Shown piece after piece: positions 8,214 through 16,246 of a stretch of 64,000 nt of DNA. Under the pieces are notes generated by a model. It did no database searches. It was given only the letters and a program-made list of their open reading frames with translations, and was not told where the DNA came from. The position numbers and the translations under genes are program-made. Source of the DNA: DATFKA01 sp035268885. GTDB taxonomy: Bacteria > Bacteroidota > Bacteroidia > Chitinophagales > Saprospiraceae. How positions within the stretch are numbered: position 1 is the stretch's first letter; each line of letters begins with the position of its first letter. The stretch is from contig DATFKA010000173.1 of the NCBI GenBank assembly GCA_035268885.1, positions 1-64,000 of the forward strand, read 5' to 3'.

Positions 8214-9074
8214 ATGTCATTACTAACCAGACGTTTGTTGATTCTGGTCTTACTGGTGGTGTACATGATTCTGTTGTTTGTATTTTTCTACCCAACTTTT
8301 GCTGCCAATTGTTGTGGGGGAATTGCCGCTACGGATGATGATACCAGCCAGGTCGATGAACCGGTCAACAACTATTTACTTGCCAGTAAATGGGACACCA
8401 CGGGTATTTATACTACCGATGAATTTGGTGCTTTCCGCGATAGCCTGCTTTCTTTGGAAGAAGAGGGGAAGGTGCTGGAGATTACCGGGTTTTACTACGA
8501 GGGAGAAGCCATACCTGCCGATTACGAATCATTGGGACGAGCACGAGCAGCCCAGATTCAGCAATTATATTTTGCGGATATACCGCCCGACCAGGTGAAG
8601 CTTTCGGGAAGGCCATTCCCGGCGAATCCGGATGTCCGATCCGGGTATTTTCCGGCTGGTGTCTTGAACTGGAGCGACTCCGGTACGACCATTAAAGAAG
8701 ACGTCGAAGTGCTGGATGACCGTATTGTCGTTCGCTTTCCCTACAAGTCGGTAGAAAAAGTTTACAATCAGGCCGTTGATGATTACCTGGAGAAATTAGC
8801 GCCTCAATTAATTGAAAGCGGGGATCAGGTACGTCTCACCGGACATACCGACAATATCGGTAGTGATGCCTATAATATGGACCTGGGACAGCGTCGCGCC
8901 GAAGCGATCAAGTCTATTTTGGTCGATTATGGTGTGCCGACAACACAAATCACCACCGAATCGAAAGGCCGAAACTTACCCGTCGATACCAATGACACTG
9001 AAGAGGGTCGTCAGAATAATCGTCGCGTTGAACTCGTGCGCATTCCTTCAACTAATTCATCAACACAAAACTAA
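8214..9074 (+). CDS. OmpA-family peptidoglycan-binding protein
   Basis: 286 residues. A membrane segment (about residues 5-28, RRLLILVLLVVYMILLFVFF) anchors the protein. The C-terminal domain carries the OmpA signature TGHTDNIGSDAYNMDLGQRRAEAIKSIL type sequence and ends NNRRVEL, which binds diaminopimelate of peptidoglycan. A less conserved region in the middle (LEITGFYYEGE, LGRARAAQIQ) resembles a second, degenerate OmpA-like unit. The next gene begins 5 nt after the stop, so the two are probably co-transcribed and may work together at the cell envelope. Confidence 0.85.
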   Translation: MSLLTRRLLILVLLVVYMILLFVFFYPTFAANCCGGIAATDDDTSQVDEPVNNYLLASKWDTTGIYTTDEFGAFRDSLLSLEEEGKVLEITGFYYEGEAIPADYESLGRARAAQIQQLYFADIPPDQVKLSGRPFPANPDVRSGYFPAGVLNWSDSGTTIKEDVEVLDDRIVVRFPYKSVEKVYNQAVDDYLEKLAPQLIESGDQVRLTGHTDNIGSDAYNMDLGQRRAEAIKSILVDYGVPTTQITTESKGRNLPVDTNDTEEGRQNNRRVELVRIPSTNSSTQN

Positions 9075-9079
9075 ACATC

Positions 9080-10054
9080 ATGATTATCGATATATTATTA
9101 GCAACACTCTGGGGGCTTCCCTGCTGGTTATGGCTGCTTTTGGCGGGTATTATTCCATTTATATTGGGTTGGCTATTCGGTAGCCGTTTTGACCGCAATA
9201 CTTCTTCTGAGAAGAAGACTAAAACAAGCTACGCTGCCGGCGCAATGGGGGCCGATCAGCGGGCTATGCAAAACAAGCTGAATGATTTTGAGAAAAATGA
9301 AGTAGAACTCAAATACAAAATCGAACAGCTGGAAGCTGATCTTAAAAAGTGTCACGATAAAAGACAGCGGCTGGAAATGCAAAATCTGGAGTACAAAGCC
9401 AAGTTGGAGGAAATGGGGGCACTGGGACTCGCCACAGGTAAAGCAGCGGGGGGCCTAAATTATGCCCAAATCTTTGATCTGGATAATCTGCAGGTGGTAG
9501 AAGGCATTGGCCCTAAAGTCGAGAAGACGCTGAAAAAGAATAAGATCAATACCTTGTCTGATCTGGCTGGCGCTAAAGTAGAGGATCTAAGTGCCATTCT
9601 GGCGGCTAATAAAATGCAAATGATGAAGCCCGAAAGTTGGCCTCGTCAGGCAGAATTGGCTAAAAATAACCAATGGGCCGAATTGATCGAATATCAGAAA
9701 TTCCTGGATGGCGGTCGAGAAAAAACCGGCGACTTTGAAAACCCGTCTAAAGTTGAGAAAATGGCGATGAAGATTCTGGGCTTTTCTAAGAACCCGGAAG
9801 ATTTGAAAATTATTGAGGGCATCGGCCCCAAAATCGAAGGTATTTTGAAAGAAGCAGGGATTAAAACCTGGTCTGATCTAGCCGGGACGCCCATAGCTCG
9901 GATTAAGGAGGTGTTAGCCAATGCCGGTGACCGGTATAAGTTAGCCAAACCTAATACCTGGCCCAAGCAGGCTAAATTGGCGGCCGATGGCCATTGGGGA
10001 GAACTCAAAGAATACCAGGACTACCTGGACAAAGGGGTAGATCCCAAAGCCTAA
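9080..10054 (+). CDS. Membrane-anchored coiled-coil protein with two helix-hairpin-helix units
   Basis: 324 residues: a hydrophobic N-terminus (residues 5-34), a charged coiled-coil stretch (about 60-112), then two copies of an 80-residue unit (133-211 and 240-319). Each unit starts with a helix-hairpin-helix core (VVEGIGPKVEKTLKKNKI and IIEGIGPKIEGILKEAGI) and ends in a WP-Q-A-LA...W-EL-EYQ-(F/Y)LD pattern. This GIGPK domain is the type often labelled flap-endonuclease-like HhH and usually contacts DNA or protein non-specifically. Its presence on a membrane anchor beside an OmpA-like gene is curious; the function is unknown. Confidence 0.8.
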   Translation: MIIDILLATLWGLPCWLWLLLAGIIPFILGWLFGSRFDRNTSSEKKTKTSYAAGAMGADQRAMQNKLNDFEKNEVELKYKIEQLEADLKKCHDKRQRLEMQNLEYKAKLEEMGALGLATGKAAGGLNYAQIFDLDNLQVVEGIGPKVEKTLKKNKINTLSDLAGAKVEDLSAILAANKMQMMKPESWPRQAELAKNNQWAELIEYQKFLDGGREKTGDFENPSKVEKMAMKILGFSKNPEDLKIIEGIGPKIEGILKEAGIKTWSDLAGTPIARIKEVLANAGDRYKLAKPNTWPKQAKLAADGHWGELKEYQDYLDKGVDPKA

Positions 10055-10077
10055 GTATCTTTAATTTAGTATTCAAA

Positions 10078-10111
10078 CTGCTCTGCTATCCGCTAGCAGA
10101 GCAGTTTTTTT
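10078..10111 (+). terminator. Intrinsic terminator
   Basis: A perfect 10-bp stem (10078-10087 with 10095-10104), a 7-nt loop and seven T follow. It ends the OmpA-HhH operon. Confidence 0.9.
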
Positions 10112-10120
10112 ATCTGCGCT

Positions 10121-10150
10121 TTGAACAATGTAGACTAGCTAGCTATTTTG
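10121..10150 (+). promoter_or_regulatory. Candidate promoter for the lipoprotein gene
   Basis: TTG (10121-10123), a 20-nt spacer and TATTTTG (10144-10150) lie just after the terminator and about 24 nt before the ATG at 10174. Confidence 0.45.
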
Positions 10151-10173
10151 TTCTAAAATCAAATCAAAACGAA

Positions 10174-10953
10174 ATGAGACTTTGCAAACTGTTTATTTTA
10201 TGCGCTACCTTCCTGAGTTTGAATTATTGCTCCCCAGCCAATATGGAGGGCACGGACGTAGGTAATCCCGCCGCCGAGGGTTTTAATTTAGAGGCTTCGG
10301 ATGCCGAAGCCATCGCCGTTGCCGATGAAGTGATGGAGGCTTTAGGTGGAAGAAAGGCCTGGGATGAGACCCGATATATTACCTGGACCTTTTTTGGACG
10401 TCGTACTTTATGGTGGGATAAGAAGACGGGCGATGTGAGAATAGAAGTGCCAGCAGATTCTGCCGTGTACCTGGTGAATATTCATGATAAAACCGGTAAG
10501 GTACTGCTGAATGGAACGGATATCTCCAGCACGGATAGTCTGGATCAATACCTGGAGCGAGCCGAATCTATCTGGATCAATGATGCTTACTGGCTGGTCA
10601 TGCCTTACAAGCTCAAGGACAGTGGGGTGACGCTTAAATACGTCGGCCAGGATACCATGCAGGGCGGGGCGCCAGCCGATGTGCTGCAATTGACCTTTGA
10701 GGAGGTGGGGCGCACTCCGGATAATAAATATCTGGTGTACGTAGATGAGGAAGACCGTCTGGTTAAGCAGTGGCAGTTTTTTGGCAATTATGAAGATCCT
10801 GAGCCCAGATTTACGACTCCCTGGCTCAACTATGAACAACATGGTGCGATTTTACTAAGTGGTGATCGCGGGAATAATAAGTTGACCGATATTGCCGTAT
10901 CAGAAAGTATGCCTGAAGAGACCTTTACCAGTCTGGAACCGATTAAGTGGTAG
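10174..10953 (+). CDS. Lipoprotein of unknown function
   Basis: 259 residues from ATG 10174. A longer in-frame opening from 9994 was rejected because it overlaps the upstream gene and terminator and lacks a signal peptide. The N-terminus MRLCKLFILCATFLSLNYC is a lipoprotein signal with cysteine after LNY. The mature part (EALGGRKAWDETRYITWTF, LVYVDEEDRLVKQWQFF) has the rhythm of a LolA-like curved beta-sheet lipid-binding domain, which is only a guess. It appears monocistronic. Confidence 0.75.
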   Translation: MRLCKLFILCATFLSLNYCSPANMEGTDVGNPAAEGFNLEASDAEAIAVADEVMEALGGRKAWDETRYITWTFFGRRTLWWDKKTGDVRIEVPADSAVYLVNIHDKTGKVLLNGTDISSTDSLDQYLERAESIWINDAYWLVMPYKLKDSGVTLKYVGQDTMQGGAPADVLQLTFEEVGRTPDNKYLVYVDEEDRLVKQWQFFGNYEDPEPRFTTPWLNYEQHGAILLSGDRGNNKLTDIAVSESMPEETFTSLEPIKW

Positions 10954-11080
10954 GCCTGATTGGTTTTCAGGTATCGTAATACCTGTATACAAATACCAAA
11001 AAAGCGTGGCAAGTATTTGAAATAATTGTAACTTAGAGCTTGTTTATGGTTCATGGCGAAAGCCAGCCGTATTAACCATT

Positions 11081-11120
11081 AAAACCCTGCGAATAACACC
11101 CGTTTATTCGCAGGGTTTTT
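11081..11120 (+). terminator. Strong hairpin terminator just upstream of the aminotransferase
   Basis: A perfect 16-bp stem (11081-11096 with 11104-11119) with a 7-nt loop runs into five T. It can end the lipoprotein transcript, but it stands only 20 nt before the next start codon (11140), leaving no room for an ordinary promoter between them. It may therefore also act in the aminotransferase leader. Confidence 0.85.
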
Positions 11121-11139
11121 CGTACAAAAAAAGCTACTT

Positions 11140-12372
11140 ATGCCTAAGATTTCTAATCGCGCGACTCAGGTTCCCTTATCTCCCTTTAGAAAGCTGGTTC
11201 CTTTTGCCGATCAGGCCAAAGCACGAGGTACGCACGTTTACCATCTCAATATTGGTCAGCCCGATATCCTGACTCCTCCAGCGGCGCTCAAAACCCTTAA
11301 AGAAACAGAGCTGGATATTCTGGCCTACACCCCGGCAGTGGGAAACCTCAGCTACCGGACCAAACTGGCGGCTTATTACGATAAATTCGGGATGAACGTC
11401 AGTGCTGATGAATTGATTATTACGACGGGGGCTTCCGAAGCGATTCAGCTATTAATTTACGCTTGTCTAGATCGTGGAGAAGAGATGATCATTCCCGAGC
11501 CTTTTTACGCAAATTATAATGGCTTTGCGCAAATCGCCGACGCAGTCATTAAACCGGTGCCCACCTATATTGAAGATGGTTTCGCCCTGCCTTCTACCCG
11601 CACCTTTGAGGAGCAGATTACGGATCGTACCAAGGCTATCTTTATCACCAACCCCAGCAATCCCACGGGTAGTTTCTTCAGTAAAGAAACCCTGTTTGAA
11701 CTGGCAGAGCTGGTTAAAAAGCACGATTTGTATCTCTTTGTGGATGAAGTCTATCGCGAATTTTGCTACGACGATCAGGAATTTTATTCCTGTTTGCGAC
11801 TGGCCGGTCTAGAAGATAATGTGGTGGTAATTGATTCGGTATCCAAGCGCTACAGCGCCTGTGGCGCCAGGGTAGGGGCCGTGGTTACGAAAAATCAGGA
11901 GGTGCTGGAAAGCTTAACGCGTTACGCTAAATTGCGGCTCAGCCCTCCGGGACTCGCACAGATACTGGCGGAAGCCATGGTGGAGGCCGGAGACGAATAC
12001 CTGGCCGAAGTGAAAGAAGAATACGATCGCCGTCGGATGGTCGTCTACCATCGCCTGAAGGCCATGGACGGCGTGCTGAATTACAAGCCCGGAGGTGCCT
12101 TTTATTGCTTCGCTCGCTTCCCGGTAGATAGTGCCAGCCGCTTCTGTCAGTGGCTGCTGGAGTCCTTCGAACACGAAGGCTCAACCGTGATGCTTTCACC
12201 AGGAGAGGGTTTTTACGCCACCCCCGGACGTGGTTCGAATGAAGTGCGTATTGCTTATGTGCTCAATACCAATGCCCTGGAGAAAGCCATGGATTGTCTG
12301 GAAGTAGCTTTGCAAGCTTATCCAGGCCGTACGCTGGCCCATCAGGAAAGTTTTGTGGGAACGCAAGCGTGA
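11140..12372 (+). CDS. PLP-dependent class I aminotransferase
   Basis: 410 residues with fold-type I aminotransferase motifs: LNIGQPDI near the start, TTGASEAIQ, ITNPSNPTG (binding substrate carboxylate and PLP), VDEVYREF, and the Schiff-base lysine in DSVSKRYSACGARVG. The final arginine motif is in SNEVRIAYV. It resembles the aspartate/aromatic aminotransferase branch; the exact amino acid is not decidable from sequence reading. holA follows after 32 nt, so they may be co-transcribed. Confidence 0.9.
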   Translation: MPKISNRATQVPLSPFRKLVPFADQAKARGTHVYHLNIGQPDILTPPAALKTLKETELDILAYTPAVGNLSYRTKLAAYYDKFGMNVSADELIITTGASEAIQLLIYACLDRGEEMIIPEPFYANYNGFAQIADAVIKPVPTYIEDGFALPSTRTFEEQITDRTKAIFITNPSNPTGSFFSKETLFELAELVKKHDLYLFVDEVYREFCYDDQEFYSCLRLAGLEDNVVVIDSVSKRYSACGARVGAVVTKNQEVLESLTRYAKLRLSPPGLAQILAEAMVEAGDEYLAEVKEEYDRRRMVVYHRLKAMDGVLNYKPGGAFYCFARFPVDSASRFCQWLLESFEHEGSTVMLSPGEGFYATPGRGSNEVRIAYVLNTNALEKAMDCLEVALQAYPGRTLAHQESFVGTQA

Positions 12373-12404
12373 ATCGTGTGTCGACCACCTGAAAACGTGA
12401 CCAA

Positions 12405-13448
12405 ATGACCTACCAGCAAATACTACAAGACTTAAAGAAAGGTAATTACCAGCCCATATACTTTCTGCACGGTCAGGAGTCTTATTTTATTGACGCTATT
12501 GTCGATATTATTGATGAGCAGGTACTAGAGGAAGACCAGAAGGCTTTCAATCATACCGTCTTATACGGTAAAGAGACCGATCATAAAACGGTAGTAGACG
12601 TGGCCCGTCGTTTCCCGATGATGGCTCCCTATCAGGTCGTCTTACTCAAGGAGGCCCAGGAAATGGCCAGTTTGAAGGATTTATTGACTTACGTCGAAAA
12701 CCCCTCGCCTACAACCATTCTGGTCATTGCCCATAAGCATAAAAAGCTCAATCTGAATTCCAAGTTTGGCAAGGCGCTCAAGGCAAAAGCTTTAGTATTG
12801 GAAGCCAAGCCCCTCTATGATAATCAGGTGCCCGATTGGATCGTCTCTTTCCTGAAGACTAAGAAGTTGAAAATCGATATGGGTAATGCTCAACTGATCA
12901 GTGAATATTTAGGCTCCGACCTGTCTAAGATCGCCAACGAGTTGGATAAGTTGGCTATCAACTTGTCGCCCGGTGCGACTATTTCAACCGAAGATATTGA
13001 AAATAATATCGGCATCAGTAAGGATTATAATGTCTTTGAGTTTCAGCGTGCCCTGGGCGGAAGGGATGTACAAAAAGCCAATCGCATCGTACAATACTTT
13101 ATCGCTAATCCTAAGAAGAATCCGCTGCCCATGATCATGGGTGCACTGTATAATTATTTCAGTAAGGTCTATATGCTCAGTTTCCTGAAAAAATCCGGCG
13201 AAAAAGAAATTCTCCAGGCGCTATCCCTGCGCAGCTCTTTCTTTTTACGCGATTACCGACTGGCCGAGCGTAATTACCGCCGTCGCGATCTGGAGAAAAT
13301 TGTCAATATCTTGCGGGAATACGATCTGAAAAGTAAGGGCGTGGATTATTCCAGTACCGGGAAGGAAGAGGGGGGATTGATTCGGGAACTTTGTTGGAAA
13401 ATCCTGCACGTACATACTTTACCTGCTGCCGGCTCCGCCTTCAAGTAG
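12405..13448 (+). CDS. holA: DNA polymerase III delta subunit
   Basis: 347 residues, normal for HolA. The start QQILQDLKKGNYQPIYFLHGQESYFIDAIVD is the degenerate Walker region of the clamp-loader delta subunit, followed by FPMMAPYQVVLLKEAQ and the typical domain III end (RDYRLAERNYRRRDLEKIVNIL). Delta opens the beta clamp during loading. It follows the aminotransferase by 32 nt. Confidence 0.93.
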   Translation: MTYQQILQDLKKGNYQPIYFLHGQESYFIDAIVDIIDEQVLEEDQKAFNHTVLYGKETDHKTVVDVARRFPMMAPYQVVLLKEAQEMASLKDLLTYVENPSPTTILVIAHKHKKLNLNSKFGKALKAKALVLEAKPLYDNQVPDWIVSFLKTKKLKIDMGNAQLISEYLGSDLSKIANELDKLAINLSPGATISTEDIENNIGISKDYNVFEFQRALGGRDVQKANRIVQYFIANPKKNPLPMIMGALYNYFSKVYMLSFLKKSGEKEILQALSLRSSFFLRDYRLAERNYRRRDLEKIVNILREYDLKSKGVDYSSTGKEEGGLIRELCWKILHVHTLPAAGSAFK

Positions 13449-13624
13449 GTAAAATAAGGGTATTCTCCACATGACTTTCCTCATTATTTTATCTGCGCTG
13501 ATTATAAATGCGTAACGAAGAGCATCTACTACTGAACCTGAAAGTTCTTGTAGGCTGGTAGCGTCATTTTCTGCTTATCATCCCCGAGAAACTTTCGAAT
13601 CTCTAAACCCATAAATTTTATAGT

Positions 13625-14170
13625 ATGCCTAATGAAAAAAAGACAGAATTAGAAGCTTTTCTGGAAGGAATTAAAACACTTCCAAAATTAATTATCAAGG
13701 GCTTGTCAGATGCTTTTGAGGATGAAGATCACAAAAAAGTAGCCAATGAATTCCTTGCCCCTCTACAAGAGCAATTCAATGGGCTGTCTTCTTACTTGTC
13801 AGAAAGGATGGAGAAATCGTCAGACCAGGGTATATCCGAGGCCAATCAGCTGGTGAAGCTTGCCGGAGGAAATCAGATGGTTAATTCCGCCTTATCGATT
13901 TCAAAAAAGTTAAAATCGATATTCTCCAGATTAGGTTTAAACCGAATCGTCAAAGAAATCAAGAAGCTAATTATTTTCCTTTTAGATTTGTTTAAGGCGC
14001 CAAAATGGATTTATAGTATTTTGTTGATCATTGATCAGATATTAAATGCCTTGTTCGGTTGGGACTTACCAGAAACTATGCCGGAGCACTTATCGCAATT
14101 AGAGCAAAACTACTACAAAGAGCTAGAGGCGCATTACGGATTTATCAACAGAATAGAGTTGGAAGAATAG
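13625..14170 (+). CDS. Hypothetical protein with amphipathic helices
   Basis: 181 residues, no family recognised and no signal peptide. The first 100 residues are charged and helical (KTELEAFLEGIKTLPKL, LSSYLSERMEKSSD). Residues 105-145 are hydrophobic with spaced lysines (IVKEIKKLIIFLLDLF, WIYSILLIIDQILNALFGW) and could contact a membrane as a hairpin. It stands alone between holA and the secreted papain-like gene. AT-rich compared with its neighbours. Confidence 0.6.
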   Translation: MPNEKKTELEAFLEGIKTLPKLIIKGLSDAFEDEDHKKVANEFLAPLQEQFNGLSSYLSERMEKSSDQGISEANQLVKLAGGNQMVNSALSISKKLKSIFSRLGLNRIVKEIKKLIIFLLDLFKAPKWIYSILLIIDQILNALFGWDLPETMPEHLSQLEQNYYKELEAHYGFINRIELEE

Positions 14171-14219
14171 ATAACCTTTCGGGGCTACTTCCATTTAATG
14201 TAAGTTCCTGTTTGTCCTG

Positions 14220-14286
14220 AACCATTAAGGCGTGAAGGTAATTGAGGTCACCACTTTTATTGTCTTTTACTGCCTTAATGGTTTTT
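14220..14286 (+). terminator. Long-loop inverted repeat, possible terminator
   Basis: Twelve bases at 14220-14231 are the exact reverse complement of 14272-14283 and are followed by TTT. The 40-nt loop is unusually long for an intrinsic terminator. It lies 50 nt after the hypothetical gene. Confidence 0.45.
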
Positions 14287-14409
14287 GTTTATCCCCTGGA
14301 ATAAGCAAGGAACTAAAATTTCTGATCAACTAATTTCCCCGAAGGGTCATATCTCCTTTTTTTAGGACACTCGTAGGTAAAATACTATTAACCATAAAAA
14401 CCTACGATC

Positions 14410-15978
14410 ATGAAGAATCTATCCTCCTTTATCCTACTCCTCTGTCTTTTGCCTTCCTTTTCAGCCGAAGCGCAAAGAAAGATGACCTCCTTTAAGCCGA
14501 ATCAACATGGCTTCAAGTTTGTCAATACCTTCCATAATAATTTTGTTTCGGAGATTGACTGGCGCACGGGGGGACTTTGTGGGGGTATGGTATATTCAGC
14601 CTTGGACTATTACAATGCTCGCAAGACCATTCCACATCAGGACTATCGACCCAACGATGGTACCGCCTTACACACGCATATCTATAGCCAACAAGTAGAA
14701 TCCATTAAAAGAAACATTGACCAGTGGGCAGAATTGGGACTCAATCCCGGAGGAGCCCGCAATGAGGAGTTTTTCCGCTGGGGAATGAAAGACCGTTTGC
14801 GAGATATCATTTATTATGTCGACCGCAATAAGCCTATGCCCTTGGGCCTGATGGGGGCTGGTGGCGCACACAATGGGGGAGAGCACCAGGTACTGGTTAT
14901 TGGTTATGAGCTCGGACGCTACAAAGGGGACTACGGAGCCTACCAGAGCGACCTAAAAATTTTCACTTATAATCCCAATTATCCCGATAAGGTTTCAGTT
15001 ATTCGTCCGGATCTGCGTAAAAAAGTCTTTTACACCTTTGACAACCGGGGTAATCGAAAAGAATGGCGGACCTATTTTGTGGATCGCAAATATCAATTTA
15101 GAAACCCTCCTTACGTAGTCCCTGAGAATTACCCCAAAGATGGAAAAGTATACGAACTAGTTGTGTATTGCACGACTGGTGGCGATGATTTACGGGGAGG
15201 CCGAGATAATCTGGATATTACCATTAATTTTCACGGTCAGGCCAGTCAGGTAGTTCGCAACGTAAATTTGAGCCGTCGTTGGATTAACAATTACATGCAG
15301 CCGGTGCGCATCCGACTCAATCGTCCGATTGCTGCCCAATCTATTAAATCCTTGCAATTGTTTAAGCATGCCAGCGGGGGCTGGAATGGAGATAATTGGA
15401 AGTTAAATGGAATTAAGGTCGAAGCTCGCCTGGGACAACAACAAAAGAAAGACCTTCTGGAACGGACGGGAGAACCGCTCAAAGAATTTAGCGGTGATCG
15501 CAAAACCTTCCTGTTGATGATTAATGAAAAGGCTCCAAAGACCAGTTATACCACGATTATCCAGCATAAACCTGTTTTTTATGGCAATTTTTCCCAACCA
15601 AAGGTAAGCCAGCTGGAGTTGGAATTCAGAACAGGAAATGATGATTTACGGGGAGGAAAAGATAATCTGAACCTGAGAATTTACTTTAAGAACGGTAGGA
15701 GCCAATACATACGCAATGTAAACAAGGGAAAGCGCTGGGCAGATGGCTCCCGCCAGACGGTTAAGGTGAAGCTCAACTCTCCGCTTAATCCTGGCCAAAT
15801 TAAAAGTATTCAATTAATGACCACCTTCTCTGGAGGTTGGAACGGCGATAACTGGAACCTCAATGGTATTAAAGTAAGAGAAGTTACGGATAGAAAAAAA
15901 CTGATCTTTGACAAAGCTGGTAATCCGATAAAAAGATTTACCGGTTCCAGCAAGAATTACCGGTTTTACATCCGATAG
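14410..15978 (+). CDS. Secreted papain-like protein with two C-terminal repeats
   Basis: 522 residues. A signal peptide (MKNLSSFILLLCLLPSFSAEA) is followed by a domain with a possible cysteine-protease triad: C57 in GGLCGGMVYSALDYY, H159 in GGEHQVLVIGYE and N188 or N190 in TYNPNYP. Two repeats of about 120 residues follow (248-371 and 401-522). Each has DDLRGG-DNL, RNVN...RW, GGWNGDNW-LNGIKV and a closing F-G-(D/S)-(R/S)-K segment, probably beta-sandwiches that bind a surface or glycan. No T9SS sorting domain is visible. I cannot name the family; a protease or transglutaminase-like role is inference. Confidence 0.7.
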   Translation: MKNLSSFILLLCLLPSFSAEAQRKMTSFKPNQHGFKFVNTFHNNFVSEIDWRTGGLCGGMVYSALDYYNARKTIPHQDYRPNDGTALHTHIYSQQVESIKRNIDQWAELGLNPGGARNEEFFRWGMKDRLRDIIYYVDRNKPMPLGLMGAGGAHNGGEHQVLVIGYELGRYKGDYGAYQSDLKIFTYNPNYPDKVSVIRPDLRKKVFYTFDNRGNRKEWRTYFVDRKYQFRNPPYVVPENYPKDGKVYELVVYCTTGGDDLRGGRDNLDITINFHGQASQVVRNVNLSRRWINNYMQPVRIRLNRPIAAQSIKSLQLFKHASGGWNGDNWKLNGIKVEARLGQQQKKDLLERTGEPLKEFSGDRKTFLLMINEKAPKTSYTTIIQHKPVFYGNFSQPKVSQLELEFRTGNDDLRGGKDNLNLRIYFKNGRSQYIRNVNKGKRWADGSRQTVKVKLNSPLNPGQIKSIQLMTTFSGGWNGDNWNLNGIKVREVTDRKKLIFDKAGNPIKRFTGSSKNYRFYIR

Positions 15979-16054
15979 GCCAGATTATGCGAACAACTTC
16001 CCATTATTTTTAAAAAAGTCAAAAAATAAATAGGAATTTCCAGAATAGGATTTT

Positions 16055-16062
16055 TATATTTG
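16055..16062 (+). promoter_or_regulatory. Candidate -7 box of the trp operon
   Basis: TATATTTG matches the Bacteroidota TAnnTTTG box exactly. It would start transcription about 12 nt before the leader peptide ATG at 16081. A -33 TTG is not evident. Confidence 0.5.
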
Positions 16063-16080
16063 AGCATTAATAAAAAAGTA

Positions 16081-16140
16081 ATGCAAAGTTTTAATAGCAA
16101 TTCTTGGTGGTGGCGCTCAATCTCTCGAACATTCGGGTGA
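16081..16140 (+). CDS. trpL: trp operon leader peptide with three tandem Trp codons
   Basis: A 19-codon frame, MQSFNSNSWWWRSISRTFG, ends in TGA at 16138-16140. The three TGG codons lie at 16105-16113. It sits between a promoter box and an intrinsic terminator directly upstream of trpE, which is the classical layout of ribosome-mediated Trp attenuation. Scarce charged tRNA-Trp would stall the ribosome at codons 9-11 and permit the antiterminator to form. The A-rich sequence before the ATG is typical of starts in this phylum. Confidence 0.9.
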   Translation: MQSFNSNSWWWRSISRTFG

Positions 16141-16142
16141 TA

Positions 16143-16211
16143 GGACACGCCTTGTCAGGATGCAAATAAACGGCTTGTCGGTTCTCCCGAACAAGCCGTT
16201 TGTTTTTTTTT
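16143..16211 (+). promoter_or_regulatory. trp attenuator: antiterminator and intrinsic terminator
   Basis: The terminator arms 16168-16178 and 16191-16201 pair perfectly over 11 bp (AAACGGCTTGT with ACAAGCCGTTT), extended inside by CGG-CCG past a one-base bulge, followed by G and nine T (16203-16211). GACACGCC at 16144-16151, just after the leader stop, can pair with GGCTTGTC at 16172-16179 with one mismatch; this takes the rising arm of the terminator and would act as antiterminator. trpE starts 36 nt after the T-run. The Trp-rich part of trpL (GGCG, 16112-16115) can pair weakly with CGCC (16148-16151) to release the terminator. Confidence 0.88.
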
Positions 16212-16246
16212 GCTAAGGTCATAATGTAAGAAAAAGACACAAAAAC

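Noticed and set aside
9994..10173. N-terminal extension of the lipoprotein at 10174
   Set aside because: It would overlap the HhH gene and run through a strong terminator, and it hides a clean lipoprotein signal.
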